Assembly: GCF_902459665.1 (NCBI RefSeq)
Contig: NZ_CABPSL010000001.1
Span: forward strand, 434,001 to 498,000
Direction: 5' to 3'
Length of the DNA stretch: 64,000 nucleotides
Source of the DNA: Pandoraea cepalis
GTDB lineage: Bacteria; Pseudomonadota; Gammaproteobacteria; Burkholderiales; Burkholderiaceae
Part shown: positions 25,325 to 34,389 of the stretch, piece after piece
Layout of the letters: the number at the start of each line of letters is the position of its first letter
Numbering within the stretch: the first letter of the stretch is position 1
Program-made: the position numbers and the translations under genes
Notes under the pieces: model-generated
What the model saw: the letters and a program-made list of their open reading frames with translations, nothing else
Told to the model about the DNA's origin: nothing
Database searches by the model: none

Positions 25325-26866
25325 ATGAATTCCTGGGGATTTCGGTTGGCACACTCGACACGGCAGCGCGTGTTGATGGCCGTGATTGCCGCCGCCACAG
25401 GCATTGAAATGCTGGAGAACGGCGTGTTCGTGTTCGCGTCGTCCCATATCGCGGGCGGCGTCGGTGCCGCCCCCGAAGAGTACGCGTTTGTCTCGACGCT
25501 CTATGCGGTGGCGGGGATCCTCGTCATTCTCAAGCAGCGCTGGCTGGCCTCGCGCCTGGGGTATCGCGCGTTCCTCACCGGCGCGCTCACGCTCATGGCG
25601 TTTGGGGCATGGCTGTGCGGCATGGCGCACACGTCGACGCAGCTCGCCGTCGCACGTTTTGTGCTCGGGTTGGGCGCGGGGTCGCTGTTTACCGCCAGCC
25701 GGATTCTCATCAACCTGTGTTTCGCGCCGGAGCTTCGGCTCAGGGCGTTGCTCTTCTTTACCTATGGATTCTTCGGCGGACAAATCTCCGCGCCACTGCT
25801 CGCGAGCTATCTCGTCGATCACTTCGTCTGGTCGTCGGTGTTCTTCGCCGTCGTGCCGATCGCGCTTGCGGGGGCGATCGCGTCGTGGCTCGTCATCCCG
25901 GACTTTCGCGAGCGCCTGCGCGACGAAGGCGAGTTTGAAATGCGTGGCATCGTCTTCTTCGCCGCCGGCGTGCTGTTCGTCGAAGTCATGATGCAGCGCT
26001 CGCGCTTCGACTTCTTCTCCGATCCGCTGCATCTGCTCGAACTCTGCCTGGTGGGGGCGATCTGCGCGATGGGATACATGTGGCATCAGTATTCGCATCA
26101 CAAGCCGCTGATCGACTTTCGCGTGCTGGTACGCAATCCGGCCTATGTGCTGGGGCTGGGCGGCTATGCCGTGTACTACTTCTTTTCGTATTCGACGTCG
26201 TATCTGTTCCCGATCTACATGCAGCAAGGGCTCAACTGGAGCGTGGAGCACACCGGCTATCTGCAGGCCGTGGCGTCGGTGACGAGCCTCGTCGTGGCCG
26301 TGATATACACCCTCGCGCGTCCGAAGTTCGTGCAACTCAAGCCGTTTGTGCTGCTCGGTTACTTGTGCCTCCTCGGCTATGCCTTCCTGCTCTCGCAAAG
26401 CTATCAGGGTGTGTCGAGTCAGTGGCTGATCCTGCCGATGGTGCTGAGCGGGCTGGGCGGCGTGTTCGCCATGATTCCCATCGCCGAGCTGACGTTTCGC
26501 GGCATGGACGAGTACGTCTTCCAGCACGGCTATCAGACGAAGAACATCGTGCGTCAGTTGGTGAGTTCGATGTCGGTGTCGGTGATGGCCGTGCTGATGC
26601 AGGACCGGCAGGCGGTCTTCATGCATCAACTCACGCCGTCGATGACGCCGCTCAACCCGGCGTACAACGCGGCCGTTTCACAAGCGCAACAGGCGTTCGG
26701 CGCCAGTGTCGATGCGACGACCGCCGCGCACATGGCGTCGGCCTGGGTGGGCGGCCTCGCGTCGCAACAGGCGCTCGTGCTGGCCTGCGTTAACGTGTTC
26801 TTCGGCTTCGCGTGCCTGGCGGCGCTCTGCGCTATCTTTATGGCTGTGCAGCGACGCCTGCGCTAG
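25325..26866 (+). CDS. MFS transporter, DHA2 (EmrB/QacA) type
   Basis: A 513-residue membrane protein with about 14 hydrophobic segments, the number typical of the DHA2 drug:proton antiporter group. Segments include VARFVLGLGAGSLFTASRILINL (about 100-125) and a late AELTFRGMDEYVFQHGYQTKNIVRQLVSSMSVSVM. Motif A is degenerate. An EmrA-like periplasmic partner gene is absent from the neighbourhood. The substrate is unknown. The ATG at 25325 follows GGCGAGGCGAAG; the leader carries the hairpin noted above. Confidence 0.88.
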   Translation: MNSWGFRLAHSTRQRVLMAVIAAATGIEMLENGVFVFASSHIAGGVGAAPEEYAFVSTLYAVAGILVILKQRWLASRLGYRAFLTGALTLMAFGAWLCGMAHTSTQLAVARFVLGLGAGSLFTASRILINLCFAPELRLRALLFFTYGFFGGQISAPLLASYLVDHFVWSSVFFAVVPIALAGAIASWLVIPDFRERLRDEGEFEMRGIVFFAAGVLFVEVMMQRSRFDFFSDPLHLLELCLVGAICAMGYMWHQYSHHKPLIDFRVLVRNPAYVLGLGGYAVYYFFSYSTSYLFPIYMQQGLNWSVEHTGYLQAVASVTSLVVAVIYTLARPKFVQLKPFVLLGYLCLLGYAFLLSQSYQGVSSQWLILPMVLSGLGGVFAMIPIAELTFRGMDEYVFQHGYQTKNIVRQLVSSMSVSVMAVLMQDRQAVFMHQLTPSMTPLNPAYNAAVSQAQQAFGASVDATTAAHMASAWVGGLASQQALVLACVNVFFGFACLAALCAIFMAVQRRLR

Positions 26867-27032
26867 GCGTACGGCACGCGCCGCCTTGCGCCGCGCCGGA
26901 CGTCCCGGATTTCGCATTTCCTGATCTCCCGCCACGCTGCGCTTCGTGAGCGCACGGGGGCCGACGCCGCAGTGCCCCGGCAGGTCGGTTAGAATGGCCC
27001 GCAATACGTTGCCACTCCGCCAAAGCCCCGAC

Positions 27033-27362
27033 ATGGCCACCCAGCCGCAGTACTACCAGCATCACGTGTTTTTCTGCCTGAATCAGCGCGAACCCGGCGC
27101 CGATCGCCCGTCCTGCGCCAACTGCAACGCGCAGGCGATGCAGGAGTACGCCAAGGCAAAGGTCAAACAACTCGGCCTGGCCGGTCCCGGCAAGGTGCGG
27201 ATCAACAAGGCCGGGTGCCTCGATCGCTGCGAGCAAGGACCTGTCGTGGTGATCTATCCCGAAGGGACCTGGTACACGTATATCGACGAAACCGATATCG
27301 ACGAGATCGTTGAAAAGCATCTGGCGCAAGGCGAGATCGTCGAGCGTCTGCTGATCGACTGA
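27033..27362 (+). CDS. Thioredoxin-like [2Fe-2S] ferredoxin
   Basis: A 109-residue protein of the thioredoxin-like ferredoxin family (COG3411). Cluster ligands can be drawn from Cys16 (HHVFFCLNQRE), the CANC pair near residues 28-31 and the GCLDRCEQGP pair near 62-66. PVVVIYPEGTWYTYIDETDIDEIVEKHL is the typical C-terminal half. It probably carries electrons or stores iron-sulfur clusters; the partner is unknown. It is followed after 69 bases by an alpha/beta hydrolase gene, an arrangement often seen in Burkholderiales. Confidence 0.9.
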   Translation: MATQPQYYQHHVFFCLNQREPGADRPSCANCNAQAMQEYAKAKVKQLGLAGPGKVRINKAGCLDRCEQGPVVVIYPEGTWYTYIDETDIDEIVEKHLAQGEIVERLLID

Positions 27363-27431
27363 TCCCGGCGACACAGGCACGGCCCCGCGCACGGCGCACG
27401 GCCCTCGCCGCATTTCAGCCCACCATCGCTC

Positions 27432-28061
27432 ATGAACGCCCAGACTGAACGCTTCACTATCGACGGCCCGGTCGGCGCCATCGAAATCGCCATCGACCGT
27501 CCGGCCGGCGCGCCGCGAGGCATCACGCTCGTTGCCCATCCGCACCCGCTGTTCGGCGGCACGCTCGACAACAAGGTCGCCCAGACGCTCGCCCGCGCGT
27601 TCGTCCAGCTCGGCTACGCCGTGGTGCGCCCGAATTTTCGTGGCGTCGGCAAGTCGGCGGGCGAGCACGACAACGGCATCGGCGAGCGCGACGACTTGCT
27701 CGCCGTGATCGACTGGATGCGCCAGCAACCGGGCTGGGAGACATTGCCGCTCGCACTCGCCGGTTTCTCGTTCGGCACCTTCGTGCTCTCGCATGTCGCG
27801 AAGACGCTGGAGGCGGCGGGGACCGCCGCGCAGCGTCTGGTATTCGTGGGCACGGCAGCGAGCAATTGGGAGGTGGCGACCGTACCGGCCGACACGCTGG
27901 TCATTCACGGCGAACTCGACGACACGGTGCCGCTGCAATCGGTGCTGGACTGGGCGCGTCCCCAGACCTTGCCCGTAGTGGTCATACCCGGCGGCGAACA
28001 CTTTTTCCACGGCCTGTTACCCCTGCTGAAACAGCTCGTGGTCGACGCGTGGCGTCATTGA
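27432..28061 (+). CDS. Alpha/beta hydrolase
   Basis: A 209-residue small alpha/beta hydrolase. LVAHPHPLFGGTLDNKVAQTLARAF (about 33-57) and VVRPNFRGVGKSAGEHDNGIGERDDL are features of the short dienelactone-hydrolase-like COG2945 group. The nucleophile elbow GFSFGTF is near 116-122, the acid in HGELDDTVPL and the histidine in GGEHFFHG. The substrate is unknown. No signal peptide. It lies directly downstream of the ferredoxin gene on the same strand. Confidence 0.87.
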   Translation: MNAQTERFTIDGPVGAIEIAIDRPAGAPRGITLVAHPHPLFGGTLDNKVAQTLARAFVQLGYAVVRPNFRGVGKSAGEHDNGIGERDDLLAVIDWMRQQPGWETLPLALAGFSFGTFVLSHVAKTLEAAGTAAQRLVFVGTAASNWEVATVPADTLVIHGELDDTVPLQSVLDWARPQTLPVVVIPGGEHFFHGLLPLLKQLVVDAWRH

Positions 28062-28134
28062 TACACCCGGGGCGAATTTCGGCCGATTTCGACCGTCGAG
28101 GCCCGCCCCGCTGGGGACGTGAAATCACGACGGG

Positions 28135-28140
28135 TATAAT
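28135..28140 (+). promoter_or_regulatory. -10 element upstream of dacC
   Basis: A perfect TATAAT stands in GC-rich sequence 174 bases before the dacC ATG. The -35 position (near 28112-28118) has no close match to TTGACA, so the call depends on the -10. Confidence 0.5.
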
Positions 28141-28313
28141 TCGACCCTGAACCTTGTCATGCCGCGTCGGGTCTATGGTTCCGACAGGCATGGCCCCGGC
28201 GCTCCGGTGCCGCCGTCTTCTTCGCTGTGCCGCGCGCTCGTCAACGTGTCGGCGGCACGGCGTTTCTTCAAGCGCAGATGCCCCTGAGCCTCACATCGTT
28301 TTCCTCATCGCCC

Positions 28314-29501
28314 ATGAAATTCAACGCTTCGCTGTCCCGTGCCGCCGCTGCCGCGGCGCTCGTCGCTTGCGGCTCGCTTGCCTCGCTTCCCGCTCGTGCC
28401 CAACAGATTCCGCCGCCGCCGATGTCGGCCACGGCGTGGACGATTGTCGACGTCAACAGTGGTCAGGTGCTGGCCGCCGGTAATGCGGATACACGCGTGG
28501 AGCCCGCGTCGCTCACGAAGATCATGACGTCCTATGTGATCTTCGAAGCCCTGCGCGACAAGCGCATTTCGATGGAGCAGACGGTCATTCCGAGCGATTC
28601 GGTTCGCAAGGTGGGTCGCGACGAGTCGCGCACGTTCATCGAGGCGGGCAAGCCGGTGTCGGTGCACGATCTGATCTACGGCATGATCGTCCAGTCGGGT
28701 AACGACGCGTCGATTGCGCTGGCCGAACTCGTCGGCGGCTCGCAACAGGGCTTCGTCGAACTGATGAACCGCGCGGCACAGCGTATGGGGCTGAAGCACA
28801 CCCATTACGCGAACGTCGACGGGCTGACCGATCCGCAGCATTACACGACCGTGGCGGATATCGCGGCGGCGTCGACGCACCTGATTCAGGACTTCCCCGA
28901 GTACTACAAGATTTACGCGGAGAAGAGCTTTACGTACAACAACATTCGCCAGCCGAACCGTAATCGTCTGCTGTACCTCGATCCGACGGTCGACGGCCTG
29001 AAGACCGGCCACACGAAGGAGGCGGGTTACTGCCTCGTGGCGACGGCGTCGCGTCCGATGCCGGGGGCGGCGGGCGTCAACCGCCGCGTGTTGTCCGTGG
29101 TCGTGGGCGAGCCGACCGAGCGCGCGCGCGTGCAGGACAGCCTCTCGGCCCTGAACTACGGCTACCAGAACTTCGACACGCTGCGTGTGTACGGCGCCAA
29201 TCAGGTCGTGGCCACGCCCAAGGTCTGGAAGGGCAAAGACAGCGAGCTGAAGATCGGCGTGAAGAAGGACACCTTCATCACCGTGCCGAAGGGCACCGCC
29301 GACAAGATCAAGCCGCAACTCGAACTGCGTGAGCCGCTGATCGCGCCGATCGCCAATGGGGCGCAGGTCGGCACCGTCAAGGTCATGGCCGACGGCAAGT
29401 CGCTGGCCGAATTCCCGGTGGTGGCCCTCGCCGACGTTGCGCAGGCCAGCTTCGTCGGCCGCGCATGGGACGCGCTGCGCCTGATGTTCGTGAAGAAGTA
29501 A
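28314..29501 (+). CDS. dacC: D-alanyl-D-alanine carboxypeptidase (PBP5/6 family)
   Basis: A 395-residue low-molecular-weight penicillin-binding protein. It has a Sec signal peptide (about 1-29, ending PARAQ), the catalytic SLTK with Ser66 and Lys69, SGN at 128-130 and KTG at 230-232. A C-terminal beta domain follows (about 290-370) and a final helix WDALRLMFVKK that anchors it to the membrane. It trims the terminal D-Ala from peptidoglycan stem peptides. The adjacent D-amino-acid aminotransferase and DUF493 genes look co-transcribed. An upstream in-frame ATG (28278) exists but 28314 fits the signal peptide. Confidence 0.94.
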   Translation: MKFNASLSRAAAAAALVACGSLASLPARAQQIPPPPMSATAWTIVDVNSGQVLAAGNADTRVEPASLTKIMTSYVIFEALRDKRISMEQTVIPSDSVRKVGRDESRTFIEAGKPVSVHDLIYGMIVQSGNDASIALAELVGGSQQGFVELMNRAAQRMGLKHTHYANVDGLTDPQHYTTVADIAAASTHLIQDFPEYYKIYAEKSFTYNNIRQPNRNRLLYLDPTVDGLKTGHTKEAGYCLVATASRPMPGAAGVNRRVLSVVVGEPTERARVQDSLSALNYGYQNFDTLRVYGANQVVATPKVWKGKDSELKIGVKKDTFITVPKGTADKIKPQLELREPLIAPIANGAQVGTVKVMADGKSLAEFPVVALADVAQASFVGRAWDALRLMFVKK

Positions 29502-29503
29502 GC

Positions 29504-30352
29504 ATGGATAACCCCACCGTCTGGCTCAATGGCGACCTGATCCCGCTCGGCGACGCGAAAATCTCCGTCCTCGATCGGGGTTTCCTGTTCGGCGACGGCA
29601 TCTATGAAGTCGTGCCGGTCTATCGCGGCAAGCCTTTCCGGCTTGCGCAGCATCTGGACCGGCTCGAGCGCAGCCTCGCCGAGATCCGCATCGCGAACCC
29701 GTACACACGCGCCGAATGGGAGGCGCTCTTCGCGCGCCTGTCGGCCACATGTTCGGCCGATCCGCACAGCGTCTATGTGCAGGTCACGCGCGGCGTGGCA
29801 CCGCGTCAGCACGCATTTCCGAAGGACATCGTGCCTACGGTGTTCGGCATCGCAACCCCGCTCACGCTGCCCAGCCGCGACAAAGTGGCGCACGGCGTGG
29901 GCGCGGTCACGCATGAGGATCGACGCTGGTTGAATTGCCATATCAAGTCGACGTCGCTGCTGGGCAACGTGCTGATGGCACAGTACGCCGCCGATCACGA
30001 CGTTCAGGAAACGATCCAGTTCCGTGACGGGAATCTGACCGAGGCGTCGTCGAGCAATGTGTGGGTCGTCAAGGGCGGTGAAATGTTTGCGCCGCCGCGC
30101 GACAATCGTATTCTGGAAGGGATTCGCTACGGCGTGCTCGAAGGACTTGCACGCGAATGCGGCATCCGGTTCCATGAGTGCCCGGTCAGCGAAGCGGACG
30201 TGCGCAACGCCGACGAGCTGCTCATCACGTCCGCGACCAAGGAAGTGCTGGCGGTCGTCACGCTTGACGGCAAGCCCGTGGGCGATGGCCGGCCGGGCCT
30301 CGTCTTCCAGGCGCTGTATGCCGCGTATCAACGCGCCAAGGAGGCATTGTGA
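29504..30352 (+). CDS. dat: D-amino acid aminotransferase (class IV PLP enzyme)
   Basis: A 282-residue fold-type IV PLP aminotransferase. FLFGDGIYEVVPVYRGKPF (about 28-46), the PLP lysine at about 148 in NCHIKSTSLLGNV, the motif RDGNLTEASSSNVWVVK (about 174-190) and ITSATKEVLAV identify the D-alanine/branched-chain group. Its place two bases after the D-Ala carboxypeptidase gene favours a D-amino-acid enzyme: D-Ala released from the wall could be converted to pyruvate or D-Glu. The distinction from IlvE rests on context and length. Confidence 0.85.
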   Translation: MDNPTVWLNGDLIPLGDAKISVLDRGFLFGDGIYEVVPVYRGKPFRLAQHLDRLERSLAEIRIANPYTRAEWEALFARLSATCSADPHSVYVQVTRGVAPRQHAFPKDIVPTVFGIATPLTLPSRDKVAHGVGAVTHEDRRWLNCHIKSTSLLGNVLMAQYAADHDVQETIQFRDGNLTEASSSNVWVVKGGEMFAPPRDNRILEGIRYGVLEGLARECGIRFHECPVSEADVRNADELLITSATKEVLAVVTLDGKPVGDGRPGLVFQALYAAYQRAKEAL

Positions 30353-30621
30353 CCCTGGACAAGAAGGAAAGCCTGCTAGCGTTTCCGTGCGACTTTCCCA
30401 TCAAGGTAATGGGGACGACGCAGGACGGTTTCGCCGACGCCATCGTGGCATTGCTGCGAGAGTTCGATGCCGAATTCGACGCGGCGACCGTGGAGATGCG
30501 CCCGTCCAGCACGGGCAAATATCTCGGCCTGACCGTCACGGTGCGCGCCCACTCGAAAGCCCATCTCGACGATATCTATCGCGCGCTGACTGGGCATCCG
30601 ATGGTCAAGGTGGTGCTGTAA
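30349..30621 (+). CDS. ybeD: DUF493 (YbeD) family protein
   Basis: A 90-residue protein with a GTG start at 30349 that overlaps the dat stop by four bases. Its ferredoxin-like alpha/beta pattern (FPCDFPIKVMGTTQDGFADAIVALLREFD ... KYLGLTVTVRAHSKAHLDDIYRALTGHPMVKVVL) matches E. coli YbeD. In E. coli ybeD lies between dacA and lipB, as it does here in broader context, and an allosteric or regulatory role in lipoylation has been suggested but not established. Confidence 0.9.
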   Translation: MTLDKKESLLAFPCDFPIKVMGTTQDGFADAIVALLREFDAEFDAATVEMRPSSTGKYLGLTVTVRAHSKAHLDDIYRALTGHPMVKVVL

Positions 30622-30689
30622 GCGTGCACCGCGTGTGAGGCGCAGGCGACGCACGCAGGCGCCTCACGAACGCGCTTGCGGTACGCGCA

Positions 30690-31730
30690 TCACGCGTGCG
30701 TCGGTGCGCCGTCGTCGGGCGGCGATGAGGCCGTGAGCCCCGGTTGGATGCCCGGTGCGGGCTCACCCGCAGTGGTGACCATGTCGGCCTCCCAGTCGAC
30801 CGACGTTGGGCGCGCCGGGCGGCGCTGCATGTCCTTCACCGACTCGAACGCCTTCAACTCTTCCAAAAACCACGTTCTGAACGCCTGAACACGCTGCGTT
30901 TCCAGCACGGCGGGCGGACACACGAAGTAATAATCCCAGTCACACGGCGTATCGACGTCGGACAGCCGGACAAGGCGTCCCGCCATGATGTCGCCCACGG
31001 CCAGCGAGCGGCGTACGAGCGCCAGCCCCTGGCCGACGATGGCTGCTTGCGACAGCATGCCGGAATCTTCGTACATCATGCCCTGCGTCGGCTCGGGCAG
31101 ATCGAAGCCCGCCGCCGCGAACCACGGCGCCCACGGCTCGCCTTCAGAGCGCAGCAACGTGCTGCGGCGGAATTCCTCCGCCGTCTTCGGCAGATGCCCC
31201 TGGTTGTATGACGGGCTACAGGCCGGGAAAAACACATCGTCGAGCACTTTCTCAATGTGCAGCCCGGGCCAGTTGCCCTTGCCCATGCGCAGGGCGACGT
31301 CTACATCGTCGCGCTCGAAGTCGATCAACTGGGCACTGCACCGCAACTCCACTTCCAGCTCCGGATGCCGGTCAATGAAGCGCCCGATGCGTGGTGTGAG
31401 CCACCGGCTCGCAAACGACGGCATGGTGGTCAGTACCAGCCGCCGCTCGCTGCGCGTGCCCGCTTGCAACTTGCGCGTCGCCTGGGCAATGTCGCCGAGC
31501 GCGGTACGGATCGACGCGGCGTACTGGCGTCCCGCCGGCGTGATGCTGATGCGTTTGCCGTTGCGCGCGAAAAGCGTCGTCCCCAACTCCTGCTCCAGCG
31601 CGCGAATCTGATGGCTGATGGCGCCGTGCGTGACGAACAATTCTTCTGCCGCGCGCGAAAAGCTTTCCAGGCGGGCCGCCGCCTCGAAGGCGCGCAGGGC
31701 GCTCAGGTTAGGAAGTCTCCGAATATCCAT
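30690..31730 (-). CDS. LysR family transcriptional regulator, GcvA-like
   Basis: A 346-residue LysR-type regulator. The N-terminal helix-turn-helix (about 5-65; LSALRAFEAAARLESFSRAAEELFVTHGAISHQIRALEQELGTTLF) begins with the RRLPNLSALRAFEAAAR pattern of the GcvA subgroup. The substrate-binding domain runs to about 305, and an extra Pro-rich tail of about 40 residues follows. It is divergent from the DUF2917 gene, with a 100-base shared control region. Its position beside lip genes recalls YbeF of E. coli, but orthology is not shown. Confidence 0.9.
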   Translation of the reverse strand: MDIRRLPNLSALRAFEAAARLESFSRAAEELFVTHGAISHQIRALEQELGTTLFARNGKRISITPAGRQYAASIRTALGDIAQATRKLQAGTRSERRLVLTTMPSFASRWLTPRIGRFIDRHPELEVELRCSAQLIDFERDDVDVALRMGKGNWPGLHIEKVLDDVFFPACSPSYNQGHLPKTAEEFRRSTLLRSEGEPWAPWFAAAGFDLPEPTQGMMYEDSGMLSQAAIVGQGLALVRRSLAVGDIMAGRLVRLSDVDTPCDWDYYFVCPPAVLETQRVQAFRTWFLEELKAFESVKDMQRRPARPTSVDWEADMVTTAGEPAPGIQPGLTASSPPDDGAPTHA

Positions 31731-31830
31731 GTGAGTTTTGTTAGCAACGCCGTGAAAATATGTCGTTTGGTGCAGCGCCCGCCAGTCCCTATGATTCAGT
31801 CATTGTCTCGCACTGAGTGGGGGTCGTAAA

Positions 31831-32163
31831 ATGCAAAACAATTTAACAAAGGTGCAGTACTTCTACGGTATCCGCCCCGGGGACGTAATCAGCCTCGACC
31901 TGCATCACGAGCATACGCTGGTGGCACGCGGCGCGGCGGTTTGGGTTACGCGTGCAGGCGATCCGCGCGATTACTGGCTCATGCCCGGTCAGCGTCTCGC
32001 CGTCGAACCGGGGCGCCGTTACTGGATGTCGTCCGACGGGGTGGCGGAAGCCGAGCTGCAGCGCGAAGTGGCGCACCGTTTCTCACTGACTCGCGTGCTG
32101 CGCCGGTGGCTCGCCGGGCGCCGGGCATCGCGCGCAGCGAACGCCTGCGCGGCCGCCGCCTGA
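31831..32163 (+). CDS. DUF2917 domain protein
   Basis: A 110-residue protein with a DUF2917 domain (about 10-80): YFYGIRPGDVISLDLHHEHTLVARGAAVWVTRAGDPRDYWLMPGQRLAVEPGRRYWMSSDG, a cupin-like all-beta pattern. A basic C-terminal tail follows. The family is common in Burkholderiales and has no known function. Divergent from the LysR gene, which in such pairs often controls its neighbour. Confidence 0.85.
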   Translation: MQNNLTKVQYFYGIRPGDVISLDLHHEHTLVARGAAVWVTRAGDPRDYWLMPGQRLAVEPGRRYWMSSDGVAEAELQREVAHRFSLTRVLRRWLAGRRASRAANACAAAA

Positions 32164-32277
32164 CGTACGACGGTCGCGGGTCCGGCGCGCAGGTTCGGCG
32201 CGCGGGGTCATCGACATCGCGCGCCGGGCGAGCGCGGCTTCGAGCAAGACTGCGCCGGTTTCGTTAAAATTGCGGGC

Positions 32278-32985
32278 ATGACCTCCCCGATCGAAGTGTG
32301 CTGGCGCGGCACCGAAGACTACGCCGCGTCGTTCGACGCCATGCGCGCGTACACCGACACGCGTGGCGCGTACGGCCCCGACCAGCTCTGGATCGTTCAG
32401 CATCCGCCTGTCTACACGCTTGGACTGGCCGGCGACCCCGCTCACTTGCTCGTTTCGAATACCGGTATTCCGCTCGTCAAGGTCGACCGTGGAGGCCAGA
32501 TCACGTATCACGGCCCGGGACAGGTGGTGATTTACCTGCTCGTGGATCTGCGCCGGCGCAAGCTCGGCGTGCGCGAAATGGTGCGTTTGATCGAGCAGGC
32601 GGTGATCGACACCCTGGGCGCGTATAATCTCGACGTTGAGCGCCGGGCCGGCGCACCGGGAATCTATGTGAGCCCAGGCGACGGTGCCACAGCGCATGCC
32701 GGTGCGAAAATCGCCGCGCTCGGGTTGAAGATCCGCAACGGATGCAGTTATCACGGCGTGTCGTTGAACGTTGCGATGGATCTGCGGCCGTTCGACTGGA
32801 TCAATCCGTGCGGCTATGCCGGCCTGCAAACCGTAGACATGGCCACGCTCGGCGTGGCCCCCCGCTGGGACGAAGTGGCCGCGCGACTGGCGCAGCAACT
32901 CGGTCATCATCTCGAACAGCACACCGCGTCGGCCGAAGCCGCGCCGCAGGCCGATCCGGCCCCCAGCGCAAACGCCGCCGCCTGA
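32278..32985 (+). CDS. lipB: Octanoyl-[acyl-carrier-protein]:protein N-octanoyltransferase
   Basis: A 235-residue LipB. It moves octanoyl groups from ACP to lipoyl domains. The motif [21 protein letters not shown] is at about 71-91; catalytic Lys144 lies in [16 protein letters not shown], and Cys178 in [12 protein letters not shown] acts as the acyl-thioester nucleophile. Residues after 215 form a disordered Ala/Pro tail. A TAAAAT hexamer lies at 32265-32270, only eight bases before the ATG; if it is a promoter the message would be nearly leaderless. lipA follows after 24 bases. Confidence 0.95.
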   Translation: MTSPIEVCWRGTEDYAASFDAMRAYTDTRGAYGPDQLWIVQHPPVYTLGLAGDPAHLLVSNTGIPLVKVDRGGQITYHGPGQVVIYLLVDLRRRKLGVREMVRLIEQAVIDTLGAYNLDVERRAGAPGIYVSPGDGATAHAGAKIAALGLKIRNGCSYHGVSLNVAMDLRPFDWINPCGYAGLQTVDMATLGVAPRWDEVAARLAQQLGHHLEQHTASAEAAPQADPAPSANAAA

Positions 32986-33009
32986 TTGGACGTCTGGAAA
33001 GCCCCCAAC

Positions 33010-34020
33010 ATGACCACCACCGTGACTCAGAACGACACCGCGAACAAGGAAGTTCGCACGATCGACGGCGACTACGACGCCACTGCCAAGCAAAAGTCGC
33101 AAGCCAAGACGGCCCGCATCCCGATCAAGGTCGTGCCGATCGAGCGTTTGAAGAAGCCGGACTGGATCCGCGTGAAGGCGGCCACCCATACGTCGCGTTT
33201 CTACGAGATCAAGCAGATCCTGCGCGAGCACAACCTGCACACGGTGTGTGAAGAGGCGAGTTGCCCGAACATCGGCGAGTGCTTCGGCAAGGGCACGGCC
33301 ACGTTCATGATCATGGGCGACAAATGCACGCGCCGCTGCCCGTTCTGTGACGTTGGCCACGGCCGCCCGGATCCGCTCGACGTCGACGAGCCGCTCAACC
33401 TCGCGAAGACCATCGCCGCGATGCGCCTGAAGTACGTGGTGATCACGAGTGTGGATCGCGACGACCTGCGCGACGGCGGCGCTCAGCACTTCGTCGACTG
33501 TATCCGCCACGTGCGCGAGCTGTCGCCGCAAACCCGCATCGAAATCCTCACGCCCGACTTCCGTGCGCGTCTCGATCGCGCGCTGGGCATTCTGAATGCG
33601 GCGCCGCCCGACGTGATGAACCACAACCTCGAAACGGTGCCGCGCCTGTACAAGGAAGCGCGCCCGGGGTCGGACTACCAGCACTCGCTCACGCTCCTGA
33701 AGGAATTCAAGGCGAAGCATCCGGACGTGTCCACGAAGTCGGGCCTGATGGTCGGCCTGGGCGAGACGGACGAAGAAATCCTGGAAGTGATGCGCGATCT
33801 TCGTGCCCACAACGTCGACATGCTCACGATCGGCCAGTATCTCCAGCCGTCGGAGCACCATCTGGCGGTACGTCGTTACGTCACGCCGGATACGTTCAAG
33901 ATGTTCGAGGAGGAGGCCTACAAGATGGGCTTCACGCATGCGGCCGTCGGCGCGATGGTGCGCTCGAGCTATCATGCCGACGTGCAGGCGCACGAAGCGG
34001 GTGTGGCCGACGCCATCTGA
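33010..34020 (+). CDS. lipA: Lipoyl synthase (radical SAM)
   Basis: A 336-residue LipA. It inserts two sulfur atoms into protein-bound octanoyl chains. The auxiliary [4Fe-4S] cluster ligands are Cys80, Cys85 and Cys91 ([16 protein letters not shown]). The radical-SAM cluster ligands are Cys106, Cys110 and Cys113 (KCTRRCPFC), and the C-terminal serine ligand is in [13 protein letters not shown] used the ATG at 33010; a TTG 24 bases upstream is possible. It forms an operon with lipB and ends at a terminator. Confidence 0.96.
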   Translation: MTTTVTQNDTANKEVRTIDGDYDATAKQKSQAKTARIPIKVVPIERLKKPDWIRVKAATHTSRFYEIKQILREHNLHTVCEEASCPNIGECFGKGTATFMIMGDKCTRRCPFCDVGHGRPDPLDVDEPLNLAKTIAAMRLKYVVITSVDRDDLRDGGAQHFVDCIRHVRELSPQTRIEILTPDFRARLDRALGILNAAPPDVMNHNLETVPRLYKEARPGSDYQHSLTLLKEFKAKHPDVSTKSGLMVGLGETDEEILEVMRDLRAHNVDMLTIGQYLQPSEHHLAVRRYVTPDTFKMFEEEAYKMGFTHAAVGAMVRSSYHADVQAHEAGVADAI

Positions 34021-34051
34021 TTCGCCAGCGTCACGTCGTCGTCAGACACAG

Positions 34052-34085
34052 AACGCGGGCCGTCGAAAGACGGTCCGCGTTTTTG
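34052..34085 (+). terminator. Rho-independent terminator after lipA
   Basis: A 13-pair stem with one G-T wobble, AACGCGGGCCGTC / GACGGTCCGCGTT, is closed by a GAAA tetraloop and followed by a T run interrupted by G. It starts 32 bases after the lipA stop. Confidence 0.92.
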
Positions 34086-34293
34086 TTTGCCTTTCGATTA
34101 CGACGCGTCACAGGATGGGCTCGGTTCAATACGCAATACGCGCGCACAAGTGGGCCCGTGCCGACTAAGTCGCTCCAAATGTGTCGCTATCTGCGGTGAA
34201 CGTCGACGAATCGGGCGCCTCACCCGCCGGTCGCGCCTCATCGCGCCACGAAATATGCTGTAACAACCCTCACCTTGTCGGTTCTCCTGCATT

Positions 34294-34335
34294 GTTTCAG
34301 AATATTGAAACCTTGTTTTGCTTGGCAAAACAAGG
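34294..34335. promoter_or_regulatory. Two adjacent palindromes, probable operator of the IclR regulator
   Basis: GTTTCAGAATATTGAAAC (34294-34311) has perfect 6-base arms and resembles sites bound by IclR-family proteins such as KdgR. It abuts a second perfect dyad, CCTTGTTTTG (34311-34320) and CAAAACAAGG (34326-34335). Both sit 55-96 bases before the amidohydrolase start, in an AT-rich patch where a promoter is expected. The rest of the 369-base gap from 34021 holds the lipA terminator and no gene that I can see. Confidence 0.55.
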
Positions 34336-34389
34336 CGGCTGTCATGGGAATTCGCGAACAGACGTTCCGGACGCACGCGAGGAGACTGC

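Noticed and set aside
32083-33993. 636-codon minus-strand open frame across lipB and lipA
   Set aside because: It is the antisense of two certain genes, has the biased composition of a shadow frame and contains no motif.
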